This document shows positions 43,372-52,188 of a stretch of 61,934 nt of DNA, one piece after another (the stretch's first letter is position 1; each line of letters begins with the position of its first letter). Both the position numbers and the translations under genes were made by a program. The stretch is taken from assembly GCA_036443405.1 (NCBI GenBank), contig JAZFYD010000027.1, positions 1 through 61,934 of the forward strand, read 5' to 3'. The stretch is from JAZFYD01 sp036443405 (GTDB lineage: Bacteria; Planctomycetota; PLA2). Under the pieces are notes generated by a model. It did no database searches and was not told the origin of the DNA. It was given only the letters and a program-made list of their open reading frames with translations.

Positions 43372-45194
43372 TTCGTTTTTCCATGCGGGCCGCGCTGCTA
43401 GCGGTGGCGTCCCTTTCCGGCGCCTGTACCGATTGCCCCGGCGGCGCGGCCCATTCCACGCATAAAAACTCAAGCACCGACGCACCCGGCGGCTTCGAGG
43501 AACGCGCGATTGAATCGGGCATCGACTTTCAGATGTCGTTTCTGGCGTCCGAGCAGGGCGCCAACTTCAAGATCAACCTCTACGATCACGGCTCCGGCGT
43601 CATCGTGGGCGACGTGAACGGCGACGGCCACGACGACATCTACCTCCTGAACCAGCTCGGCTCCAACGCGCTTTTCTTAAACCGCGGGAACGGGCTATTC
43701 GACAATGTCACGGACAAATCGGGACCGATCGCGCTCGCGAGCCGCATCTGCACCGCCGCGCTCTTCAACGACATCGACGGCGACGGCGACCAGGATCTGT
43801 TCGTCACCTCGACACGTGGCGGAAACGTGCTTTTTGCGAACGATGGCAAGGGTGTGTTCACCGATATCACGGGTCCGGCGGGGGTGAACTACGTCGGTCA
43901 CTCCCAGGGCGCCACGATGTTCGACGCCGACAACGACGGCGATCTCGACCTCTTCGTCAGCAACACGGCGCGCTGGACCACCAATCGTTTTCATCCGCGC
44001 GAGAAACACTACGTCGGGCTCCCGAATCTCTGGCGCCTCGCCAAGGCGCCCATCGAGCACAACCTGTTTTATCGAAACGACGGAACCGGAAAGTTCGAGG
44101 AGGTCACAAAACAAAGTGGCCTCGCAGGCCTCGGCTGGGGCGGCGACTTCGCGGTGTTCGACTACGACGAGGACGGCGACGTCGACGTGTTCCTGAGCAA
44201 CATGTTCGGGCGCAGCATCCTCTTCCAAAACGATGGCGCTGGGCACTTCGTCGATGTAACGAGGGACGCCCTCGGCAAGACCCCCTGGGGCACCGTCGGG
44301 GCGAAGTCCTTTGACTACGACGGCGATGGCCACCTCGATCTAATGCTTGTCGACATGCACTCGGACATGTGGATGTCGTTTGGGTACGACCCTAAGAAGA
44401 TCGACGAGAAAAAGAAGTACCCGCGTCCCTTTGGCAAGTGGGAGGAAGAATCCGGGTACGACCCCAAGGCGGCTCAGGACCTGCTGCGAACCCTGAAGGT
44501 CCCGATGCAGGACGTGTTTTTCGGCAACGCGCTTTATCGCAACAAGGGCGACGGCACGTTCGAGGAGACATCCGACAAAGCCGGTGCGGAGACATTTTGG
44601 CCCTGGGGCATCGCAGCGGGAGACTTCAACAACGACACGCACACCGACGTGTTCCTTCCGTCGGGCATGGGTTTTCCGTACTTCTACTGGCGATCGATGA
44701 TGCTCATGAACAACGGCGACGGCACGTTCACGGATCGCTCCGGCCAAACGGGTATCGACCCGCCGCCGGACGGCATCGAGCTGGACGAAATCGCCGGCCG
44801 CCCCGCCGTGAAGAGCGCACGCTGCGCATCGGTCCTCGATGCCAACGGGGATGGGCAGCTCGACCTCATCGTGAACAACTTCAACGATCGCGCCCACCTC
44901 ATGATCAACCGGTGGCCTGCGCGCCACTACGTGGCGTTTCGTTTGGAAGGCACCACGAGCAACCGCGACGCGGTCGGAGCGGTCATCCGCTTGAAAATCG
45001 GCTCCCGCACCCTGATCAGCCAGGTGCACGCAGCGGGCGGCTATCTCGCGCAATCGACCAAGACCGTTCACTTCGGCCTCGGCGCCTCCGACAAGATCGA
45101 TCGGTGCACGATCCGTTGGCCGTCCGGCCAGATCCAGGAAATCGGCCCGCCCGCCATCAACCAAGTGCACGAAATCCGCGAGCCCAAGAGTTGA
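43368..45194 (+). CDS. CRTAC1-type secreted protein (VCBS/FG-GAP repeats plus ASPIC/UnbV)
   Basis: 608 residues from a GTG overlapping the NosL-like stop (GTGA); an ATG at 43383 is the alternative. A signal with a Cys (SLSGACTDC) suggests lipidation. At least six DxDGDGxxD-type repeats follow (DVNGDGHDD, DIDGDGDQD, DADNDGDLD, DYDEDGDVD, DYDGDGHLD, DANGDGQLD). An ASPIC/UnbV domain ends the protein (RCTIRWPSGQIQEI). Unlike the copy at 32068, this one is embedded in an operon with a NosL-like protein and an ABC transporter. The role is unknown. Confidence 0.82.
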   Translation: MIRFSMRAALLAVASLSGACTDCPGGAAHSTHKNSSTDAPGGFEERAIESGIDFQMSFLASEQGANFKINLYDHGSGVIVGDVNGDGHDDIYLLNQLGSNALFLNRGNGLFDNVTDKSGPIALASRICTAALFNDIDGDGDQDLFVTSTRGGNVLFANDGKGVFTDITGPAGVNYVGHSQGATMFDADNDGDLDLFVSNTARWTTNRFHPREKHYVGLPNLWRLAKAPIEHNLFYRNDGTGKFEEVTKQSGLAGLGWGGDFAVFDYDEDGDVDVFLSNMFGRSILFQNDGAGHFVDVTRDALGKTPWGTVGAKSFDYDGDGHLDLMLVDMHSDMWMSFGYDPKKIDEKKKYPRPFGKWEEESGYDPKAAQDLLRTLKVPMQDVFFGNALYRNKGDGTFEETSDKAGAETFWPWGIAAGDFNNDTHTDVFLPSGMGFPYFYWRSMMLMNNGDGTFTDRSGQTGIDPPPDGIELDEIAGRPAVKSARCASVLDANGDGQLDLIVNNFNDRAHLMINRWPARHYVAFRLEGTTSNRDAVGAVIRLKIGSRTLISQVHAAGGYLAQSTKTVHFGLGASDKIDRCTIRWPSGQIQEIGPPAINQVHEIREPKS

Positions 45195-45499
45195 AGACGC
45201 GTTTCGCATTGCTGGCTGGCGCGTGCATCGTGCTGCCGTTGATCGCCGCCGTACTCTGCATGATTCCGAGCCCCGGGCGGCCCGGACTGCAGGTGTTGGT
45301 CCGCGGCTTGGGCGGCGGACCGGCCGTCAACCTCACGGGTGACGGCGCGCTCTTCGATTCGCGGTTGGCGCCGCAGTGCGCGTGGCGTCATGATCCGCTT
45401 CCCGGTGGCGACCGGTTCTGCCCATTCCACGGGCACCGGGATCCGGGCCCTCGTCAACCGGGCCCGCGCCAGAAGACCGGCTCGCGCCAAAGAAAATGA
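45191..45499 (+). CDS. Small exported or membrane-anchored Cys/His protein
   Basis: 102 residues from a TTG at 45191 that overlaps the CRTAC1 stop (TTGA); its stop overlaps the permease ATG (ATGA). The N-terminus is a signal or anchor (FALLAGACIVLPLIAAVLC). The C-terminal half carries CAWRHDP and FCPFHGH, a possible metal site, and a basic tail. The evidence is the coupling at both ends and the signal; composition fits the neighbours. It is easily missed because of the TTG start. Confidence 0.5.
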   Translation: MKTRFALLAGACIVLPLIAAVLCMIPSPGRPGLQVLVRGLGGGPAVNLTGDGALFDSRLAPQCAWRHDPLPGGDRFCPFHGHRDPGPRQPGPRQKTGSRQRK

Positions 45500-46683
45500 A
45501 ACTCCCCGCTCTGGTGCGCGCCGGTTTCGTGGCCGTGATCCTGCATCCGTTGCGGAGCGCAGCGAGCGTCGCGTGCATCATCGCGGTGCTGACGCCCTAT
45601 GCCGGCGGCCTCGCCGTTTCGCGCGGCTTGCTCACACAGGCGCGCGGCGCGATCGAGGGCGGGGCGGATCTGCACGTCGCCGGACGCCGGTTCGGCCGCC
45701 CTGCACCGGTGCCGCTCGCGGCGCTCGAGACGTTGCGCGCGCTGCCCGGCGGGCGCTCCGTGACTCCCCGCATCGTCGGCGAAGCCGCGCTGGGCATCGA
45801 CCGGGTCCCCGTCGTCGTGGTCGGATTGCCTGCCACGCAGTTAGGCGTCACGAGCAGCGTGAACGGCAGGCTGTATCGCGACGGCGCTTCGCACGAGGTG
45901 GTGATCGGCGCCGAATTGGCCCGGCGCCTCCACCTCGATGTCGGCTCCAGGATCCCGCCGTTCTATTCCAACGAGGATGGCGAGTTCGTTTCGACCGTGG
46001 TCGGGATCTTCGGCACCGACCTGCCGGTGTGGCAGGCGCATCTCATGTTCTGCTCGCTCGAAACCGCCGCGATCATCTTCAGCCAAAAAGACCTCGTGAC
46101 GGACTTTCTCATCGATTGCGAACCGGGCTACACGCTCGCGCTTAGCGAACAGATCGCGCGACTACCGACGCTTGCGGCGTCGGACAACCACGGCCCCGTC
46201 GCACCGGTCGTGACCGCGCGCGACGATCTCCACGCCGCGCTCCCGCGCAACCTGCGTCACTACGAAGGGATCTTCCAGATTCACTTCCTGCTGGCGTTTG
46301 CGGTCGGCATTCCGCTGCTCATGGTGACGTCGGGGTTCGGCCTGTCCGAGCGCCGGCGCGAGGCCGCTCTGCTCAAGGCCACGGGCTGGATGACGGATGA
46401 AGTACTTCTGCTCAGCTTCGTCGAGAGTCTCGTGATTGCGACGCTCGGCGCGTCCATCTCGGTGATCCTCGCCTGGATCTGGCTCGTCCCGTTCCAGGGT
46501 GCGGGCCTCGCCGGGATCTTTCTCCCGGGTGTGGAGACCGACCCGGCTCTCGTCCTACCGTTCGAACTCACGCCGGTTCCGTTACTGCTCACATCCGTGA
46601 TCGCACTCGCCATCGTGACGATCGGTTCGATCTACTCGACCTGGCGCGCGGCGACGACCTCGCCCGCCCTTGCACTCAGATGA
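45496..46683 (+). CDS. FtsX/MacB-type ABC transporter permease
   Basis: 395 residues: one N-terminal membrane segment, a periplasmic MacB-like domain (about 45-245) and three C-terminal segments (about 262-285, 310-335, 355-380), the classic FtsX layout. Permeases of this type work in LolCDE, MacB and related machines that act on lipoproteins or periplasmic substrates and do not import. Coupled to the ATPase by ATGA. Its context with NosL-like and CRTAC1 proteins suggests an envelope function, possibly extraction or maturation. Confidence 0.85.
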   Translation: MKLPALVRAGFVAVILHPLRSAASVACIIAVLTPYAGGLAVSRGLLTQARGAIEGGADLHVAGRRFGRPAPVPLAALETLRALPGGRSVTPRIVGEAALGIDRVPVVVVGLPATQLGVTSSVNGRLYRDGASHEVVIGAELARRLHLDVGSRIPPFYSNEDGEFVSTVVGIFGTDLPVWQAHLMFCSLETAAIIFSQKDLVTDFLIDCEPGYTLALSEQIARLPTLAASDNHGPVAPVVTARDDLHAALPRNLRHYEGIFQIHFLLAFAVGIPLLMVTSGFGLSERRREAALLKATGWMTDEVLLLSFVESLVIATLGASISVILAWIWLVPFQGAGLAGIFLPGVETDPALVLPFELTPVPLLLTSVIALAIVTIGSIYSTWRAATTSPALALR

Positions 46684-47369
46684 CCGAAACTCCGCACTTC
46701 GCAACCCGGTCCGTTACGCGCACCTTTTCGTCGCGCCGCGGCGATGTGCACGCGCTGACGGACGTCACCGTCATCGTGCCGCGAGGCGAGTTTTTGGTCT
46801 TGACCGGGCCATCGGGTTGCGGAAAGACGACGTTGCTCGCACTCTTGTCCGCCTTGGATCGGCCGACCGCCGGCGACGTGCTTCACCGCGGCGAGGATCT
46901 GGGCCGCGCACCCGAAGGCGTGCGGGCACTCGTGCGACGCCGGATCGGTCTTGTCTTCCAACATTCGCACATGATCCGCGGCCTTCCGCTTTGGGAGAAC
47001 GTGACCTACCCCCTGGTGCCGCGCGGTGTGGACGAAAGAGAACGGCGCGCCATCGCCGAGTCGCTGCTCGAACGCGTCCAGATGAAAGATTGCGTGCTCG
47101 CACTTCCCCGGGAGTTGAGCGCGGGAGAACTCCGTCGCGCGGCCGTTGCGCGGGCGCTCGTCGGGGAACCTGAGGCACTGTTCGCCGATGAGCCGACTTC
47201 CAACCTGGATGCGGAATCGGCCGAAGCGGTCATCTCGGTGCTGCGTGACACGCACGCGCGCGGCGCGACGGTGATTGCCGCGACCCATGATCCCGCGCTC
47301 GCGACGCTGGCGACCGCGCGGATCGAACTCTCGGGCGGAACCCGCGCCGACGCCGAGTCGCCTCGCTAG
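46680..47369 (+). CDS. LolD/MacB-type ABC transporter ATPase
   Basis: 229 residues. Walker A GPSGCGKTTLL (about 42-52), Q loop in GLVFQHSHMI, signature LSAGELRR in place of LSGGQ, Walker B ALFADEP, and the switch His in AATHD. The variant signature is odd, but such forms exist in LolD relatives. It pairs with the permease upstream. Last gene of the coupled run; a 229-base gap follows. Confidence 0.9.
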   Translation: MTETPHFATRSVTRTFSSRRGDVHALTDVTVIVPRGEFLVLTGPSGCGKTTLLALLSALDRPTAGDVLHRGEDLGRAPEGVRALVRRRIGLVFQHSHMIRGLPLWENVTYPLVPRGVDERERRAIAESLLERVQMKDCVLALPRELSAGELRRAAVARALVGEPEALFADEPTSNLDAESAEAVISVLRDTHARGATVIAATHDPALATLATARIELSGGTRADAESPR

Positions 47370-47598
47370 GGACAATTCGAGGCGCCCGCTGGCCGGATCG
47401 CCACCACCCGCCACCGTCACGGAACCGGCACACCGAGCGGTTTGCGTCGGGTGGCCGGGGAAGGACCCGACAAAAGTGTCGTCTGATCGGACCCGCGCGG
47501 CACGAAAACCCCCACAACCGGGCCATTTTTGGGCATATTGGAGGTGCGTTCGGCTTTCGGCACGCACATCGCTTATAGACAGGTGGAGGCAAACGAAC

Positions 47599-48033
47599 AT
47601 GAAGCTCAAGAGAATCCTTCAGACGCTGCTCGCGCTTGTCGCGATGATCGGACTCACCACGGACGTCATGGCGCGCGGCGGAAACCCGGGCGGTGGCGCT
47701 CGGCCCCCGGCTCCCGGAAACACGGGCGTTCCGGATCGCGCGGACGACAGGCCGGGCCCGGGCAATGATCGTGGCGACGATTCTCGTCCCGACGACCGCC
47801 CTGATGATGGCATCGACCGCCCCGATGATGCCAACGGCGGCGGCGACGAAGGCGACAAGCCGAACGACAAGGACAGGAAGAAGGACAAGAAGAAGAAAGA
47901 CGATCGCGCGAAGGATCGCAAGAAGCACAAGGACCGCGTCAAGGACAAGATCCGCAAGCGTTGCAAGGACCGTGCGCGGGACGGCTCCCGCCGCGACATG
48001 GTGACCGACGCAGTCAACCGTTTCGGACGCTAG
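47599..48033 (+). CDS. Secreted low-complexity charged protein
   Basis: 144 residues from the ATG at 47599, with ribosome site GGTGGAGG 8 bases before. A signal peptide ends near VMA-RGG. The rest is a Gly/Pro-rich part, then an Asp/Arg-rich part, then a strongly Lys/Asp mixed-charge part. It is probably disordered. A GCTTATAGA sequence at 47571-47579 could be a -10. Only 20 bases separate it from the TPR gene. Function unknown. Confidence 0.55.
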   Translation: MKLKRILQTLLALVAMIGLTTDVMARGGNPGGGARPPAPGNTGVPDRADDRPGPGNDRGDDSRPDDRPDDGIDRPDDANGGGDEGDKPNDKDRKKDKKKKDDRAKDRKKHKDRVKDKIRKRCKDRARDGSRRDMVTDAVNRFGR

Positions 48034-48053
48034 ATCGCAGCCGAGCCATCGCC

Positions 48054-49490
48054 ATGCGAACCGCAGTTCTGGCCACTTGGCTCTTGGTGGTCCCCGCTTT
48101 CGCGGGGGCCACGGAACTTGAGGCGCGCCTCAAGGAGGCAGACACCCATCTGAAGGCCGGCCGCCCGTCGCGGGCGCTCGACCTTTTGTCCACGCTTGTC
48201 TCGAAGCACCCCGAGTCGCTCGAGGCGCACCTTCGCCTGCAGGATGTCATGGTCGCGTCCGGTCGTGGCGAGGAACTCGTCGCGAAATACCGCGAACGCA
48301 CCGAGTCCAACAAGGACAACGCCGAAGCGGTCCTTCTCTACGCGCGTCTCCTGAAGGGCCGCCGCGCGGTGCCGCAGTTCAAGCGCGTGGTGAAACTTGC
48401 GCCTGAATTCGTGGACGGTTGGCTCGGGTACGCGCGGGCGCTCCAACACATGGACAAGGGCAAGGATGCGAGACGCGCCATCGATAGCGCGCTCAAGCTC
48501 AATGCCGCGAGCGCCGGAGTCCAGGACGCGCACGGTTGGCTCTTGGAAAGTGAAGGCGAAAGCGTCCCGGCCGAGGCCGCCTACCGCATGGCGCTCACGG
48601 CGGACGCGGACTATCTGCCGTCCCGTTTCAAGCTCGCGCATCTGCTGGCGAGAACCAAGCGCGGCAAGGAAGCACTCGCCGAACTCGACGCGGCGCGCAA
48701 GTCCGCACCGGGCGACCCGCGCGTCTACGTTCACCGCGGGCTCGTGTTGGGTACGCTCGGTCGGCACACCGAAGCGGTCGAGGCGCTGCGCCTGGCTCTC
48801 AAGAACTCGCCGCAGGACAAGTTGCTCCTCCTGCTGCTGGGCCAGTCCTACGCGGACCTGAAGGAGTGGGAACTCGCCGAGCAGTCCATCCACCGCACGC
48901 TGGAGATCGATCCGACGATGGCCGCCGCCCACGCCGCCGCAGGTTACATCGCACTGAAACAGGACAAGACAGCCGAAGCGATCCGTTCGTTCCGGCACGC
49001 GCTGAAGCTCGAACCGAAAAACAGCAACCACCACTACTACCTCGGCCTTTGCTACGAGCAGAAGGGCAAGGCGCGCCTCGCCACGCGCTCCTACCGCGCC
49101 GCGGTGAAGCACAGCCCCAAAAACGTCGAGTATCAACTCACCCTCGGCGACGCGCTCGATGCACGCAACAAGCGCAAAGAGGCCCTCGCGACCTATCGGA
49201 AGGCAACCGAACTCGCGCCCGAGGACGTGACGATCTGGACGCGCTACGCGCACTTGTGCGCGGATGCGGGACGCGGCAAGGATGCCGTCAAGGCTCTCCA
49301 GCGCGCGATCGACCTCGACCCGGAGGACCTCGAACTCGTCAAGCAGCTCGGAATCTTCTACGAGAAGGGAGTCGGCAGCACCAAGCTCGCCGTGAAGGCG
49401 TTCCGAACGTATGTCGAAAAGGGCGGCAAGGACGAGCGCGTGCGGGACTGGCTCAAGGAGCTGGGCTCGCCGATGGAAGAGAACGAGTAG
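48054..49490 (+). CDS. Exported TPR-repeat protein
   Basis: 478 residues from the ATG at 48054. The signal peptide ends near FAGA-TE. About eleven TPR units fill the protein (for example PEFVDGWLGYARALQHMDKG; PKNSNHHYYLGLCYEQKGKA; PEDVTIWTRYAHLCADAGRG). It likely works as a periplasmic scaffold. Co-transcribed with the charged protein upstream. It converges on the gene at 49509. Confidence 0.75.
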   Translation: MRTAVLATWLLVVPAFAGATELEARLKEADTHLKAGRPSRALDLLSTLVSKHPESLEAHLRLQDVMVASGRGEELVAKYRERTESNKDNAEAVLLYARLLKGRRAVPQFKRVVKLAPEFVDGWLGYARALQHMDKGKDARRAIDSALKLNAASAGVQDAHGWLLESEGESVPAEAAYRMALTADADYLPSRFKLAHLLARTKRGKEALAELDAARKSAPGDPRVYVHRGLVLGTLGRHTEAVEALRLALKNSPQDKLLLLLLGQSYADLKEWELAEQSIHRTLEIDPTMAAAHAAAGYIALKQDKTAEAIRSFRHALKLEPKNSNHHYYLGLCYEQKGKARLATRSYRAAVKHSPKNVEYQLTLGDALDARNKRKEALATYRKATELAPEDVTIWTRYAHLCADAGRGKDAVKALQRAIDLDPEDLELVKQLGIFYEKGVGSTKLAVKAFRTYVEKGGKDERVRDWLKELGSPMEENE

Positions 49491-49508
49491 GCGCGGCGCG
49501 CGGCCCCG

Positions 49509-50153
49509 TCACTCTCCGGAGTTATCCGCCTCCGCCTCGCGGTTCGAGGCCGTGATCGCCGCGCGCCAATTACCGTCGCGCACGGAGATGATCGCGCGCA
49601 GGTTTTCCAACCCATTCACGTCCGCCTTCTTCGCCATCAACTGCGTGTTGATGATCGCGGCCACTTCGCACGCACCGTCGTTGAAGAGCATGTAGTTCGC
49701 TTTCCCCCACTGCCAATGCAGCCGGGTGCCATTTCGGATGGCCTCGCGCAGCTTCTGATACGCCTGCCGAAACATGCCGAGGGATGCGAGCTCCTCTTTT
49801 GAGAGCTTTCGCTCCGTTGCGAGTTTCAGGACGATCGCCTCGACACCACCCTCGGCTCTCGTCGCGCGGTGCAACAAATCGAAACGGATCTTCTGCCGTT
49901 CCTCGTCGGTGAACTCGTACCGATCGTTCCCGTCGTACTGGTAGACCTTCCAGATGCGCCAGATGTCCTTGAACTCGCCGAACAGCTGATGGAAGCTGCG
50001 CGCCGCCGCGAGATCCAGCTCCTGCCGTTTCTTGCGCAGATCCCAGTAGTTGATGATCCGTCGGCCGACGAGCCAGGTGAACAAAAGCAGCACGATCATG
50101 AAGACCGCCTTGATCGCCTCGTTCTCGACGGTCTCCCAAAAACTGGCCAACAT
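49509..50153 (-). CDS. Single-pass membrane protein, unknown function
   Basis: 214 residues. One N-terminal membrane segment (AVFMIVLLLFTWLVG) is followed by a coiled-coil-like helix and a compact helical domain (FGEFKDIWRIWKVYQYDG; AEGGVEAIVLKLATERKLS). It is probably anchored with the domain in the cytoplasm. I do not recognise a family. It stands alone, with the ATP-grasp gene ending 124 bases upstream. Confidence 0.55.
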   Translation of the reverse strand: MLASFWETVENEAIKAVFMIVLLLFTWLVGRRIINYWDLRKKRQELDLAAARSFHQLFGEFKDIWRIWKVYQYDGNDRYEFTDEERQKIRFDLLHRATRAEGGVEAIVLKLATERKLSKEELASLGMFRQAYQKLREAIRNGTRLHWQWGKANYMLFNDGACEVAAIINTQLMAKKADVNGLENLRAIISVRDGNWRAAITASNREAEADNSGE

Positions 50154-50276
50154 GGTCGAACGCTCCCGATTGAGGCAACACCAGATTCCGAAAGCCGGGC
50201 CGGCTTGCCTCAGGTCCGCGTCATGGAAACAGAAACGCGGCGACCGCGGCTAGAGAATTCGACCGGCGCGCACCGA

Positions 50277-51242
50277 TCAGCGCCGAGGCCGCTTCAGCGC
50301 GGCCGCCACGAGTTGCCGGGTGAACGCCTCGTGGCCCCCGGGTGAATGCAACAAACACATGTCCGCGCCGCCGGCGTCCTTGGGCAGGTAGTAGATGCCG
50401 CAGTTGGCGTTGATCTCCAACAGAAACGGCACGCCGTCCGCGTCGACGCGGAAATCGCAGCGGCCGAATCCGGCGCCGTTCAATCCCACGAAGATCTTGC
50501 CCGATTCGCGGCGCAACCTGGCCGCGAGTTTCTTGTCCTTCACCGGGTGATCCGTCATGCCGTCGTAGTCGACCCACTTCATGTCGGCGTGCTTGAAGCT
50601 CTCACCAATCGGGAAGTTGTATTGGATCGGCGTGTACGTCGTCGGCCGCGCGGCGCTCTTCGGATTCTCGCAGACGAGCACGGTGCACTCATCGCCCTCG
50701 ATGAACTCTTCGATCAGCGCCTTCCCGTGGCGCGCCATGATCTTTCGGGCCTGGCGCTCCAGACCGGCCGGAGTCACGACCCGCGAGGCACGGCTCAGGT
50801 CGATGCTCGCGTAGCTGCTGTGGTGTTTCACAAATAGCGGGAACCGCAGCCGCCCCGCAGCGCGTGCGACATCGAGTTCGTCGCGCGCCATCACATACGC
50901 GGGTGTCGCGACCCCGATCTTCTTGCACACGCGCTTCATCGTCACGCGCGACGGCTCGTAGAACACCGAGTTCGACCCGGTGAACGGCACTCCCAGCCGC
51001 TCCAGCGTCTTCACCACTTCGATGCCGGGGCTGTTCTCGTCCGCCGCCCCGTCGCAGAGATTGAAGAAAACGTCGAACCCTTGTTGCGCGAGGGCCTTGA
51101 TCGTCTTCACCGACGAGTGTTTCTCGAGCACCGCGACGTGCCAATCCGCCTCCGGGAAAAACGGCCGCGGGTCGCACGGCCAGTCGTCGTCGGTGAACGG
51201 GTCGGCGTCGAGGTCCTGGTTGGTGAGCAGGCAGATGCGCAC
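50277..51242 (-). CDS. D-Ala-D-Ala-ligase-like ATP-grasp enzyme
   Basis: About 321 residues from a GTG at 51242; a GTG at 51308 gives 343, but those extra residues look unlike a domain start. The fold signatures of the D-alanine ligase-like ATP-grasp family are present: DVFFNLCDG, LERLGVPFTGSNS, FPLFVKHHSSYASI, ALIEEFIEGDECTV and the metal site FGRCDFRVD...LLEINANCG. These enzymes join a carboxylate to an amine through an acyl phosphate. This one lies outside any cell-wall cluster and is divergent from Ddl, so the substrate may be another amino acid or peptide. Confidence 0.8.
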   Translation of the reverse strand: MRICLLTNQDLDADPFTDDDWPCDPRPFFPEADWHVAVLEKHSSVKTIKALAQQGFDVFFNLCDGAADENSPGIEVVKTLERLGVPFTGSNSVFYEPSRVTMKRVCKKIGVATPAYVMARDELDVARAAGRLRFPLFVKHHSSYASIDLSRASRVVTPAGLERQARKIMARHGKALIEEFIEGDECTVLVCENPKSAARPTTYTPIQYNFPIGESFKHADMKWVDYDGMTDHPVKDKKLAARLRRESGKIFVGLNGAGFGRCDFRVDADGVPFLLEINANCGIYYLPKDAGGADMCLLHSPGGHEAFTRQLVAAALKRPRR

Positions 51243-51308
51243 GGTGCGGGGGTATCGGGAGTTGATCTCATTTCCGTGTTTGCCACGGGAGCACAGAACC
51301 AATATCAC

Positions 51309-52188
51309 AGAACGGAGACGAAGAGCATTGCCGGAACTCAGTGCGCCACTCGGGCGCCGTATCTGCTGACCCTGTAGACACTTACGGCGTCGCGATGCGC
51401 CACCCGTGGCGCGAACTCCCTACGCGGTTTCAAGCGAGATTTGTCTTCGATGTACATGACCGCGTGTAGCGATCCGGGCTCCATGTCGTTCTACCCTTCG
51501 GCGGACAATCCCCAGAAAGGAACCCGCCAGAACGAGGATGACATGCAACAAACACTGCAACCTCATCGCAACGCCAAGAACGGATCCGGACAGCGCCACA
51601 TGGCCGGCTCACGCCGCGAGGCGACCACATTCGACGACCTTTTCTCTGCTCTCCCCCCGGCGCGCCAGCGCGTGCAGCCGGTTGAGCCCCGCAAACTCTG
51701 TGACGACGACCGCAAGACGGACGGCGACAAGCAGCCGGAGGTTGCGAATCAACCCGGAAAGATCGCGCTGCCGCAGGAAGCGCCGTTCGATCGCGCCAGC
51801 GTTGCAAGCGAATGGAAGCGCTGGCTCGAGTGGGCCGATGGCGAAGCACTCGGTGCCAGATAACTTTCTCGCGAACGCCGGGAACCAGCACGCCTAGCAA
51901 CTACAGAGGGCGCTTATCTCTCGGTGCGGAACATCGGATTGCATGCGCAGGATTTCGACCAGCGGCTCGCTGGCGAGAATAGGGTAGCGCGCGCGCCGAG
52001 CGTCCCCTGGGACGTTGTCCGGCCTGTTGGTTTCGCGGGAAAGTTAACTGGCACCGTACGGTTGCCTAGGGTCCGACCTTGATTGAGGTCTCTCCTTTGC
52101 GTGGGAAGGGACCGGTGTCGACAAAGTACTGCACGCTTGCGGCCTTGCGCGCAATGTTGGGCTTCACCGAAGCCCAGCCGCCGCCGCC
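51309..52188. other. Accessory gap with no well-supported gene
   Basis: An open frame at 51441-51863 (140 codons, plus strand; possible inner ATG at 51543) lacks recognisable features, and I do not call it. The region also holds the inverted-repeat element at 51851-52061. Composition is less GC-skewed at third positions than in the neighbouring genes. Confidence 0.4.
51851..52061. mobile_element. MITE-like element with 26-bp inverted ends
   Basis: The left end, CGGTGCCAGATAACTTTCTC plus GCGAAC, is mirrored at the right end by TTTCGCGGGAAAGTTAACTG plus GCACCG. The ends match at about 22 of 26 positions. The 210-base unit has no gene. The same end sequence recurs alone at 54051 and 56210. Confidence 0.45.

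Noticed and set aside
51441..51863. 140-codon frame on the plus strand
   Set aside because: No recognisable domain, uncertain start, end overlaps a repeat end, amino acid composition like a random GC-rich frame.
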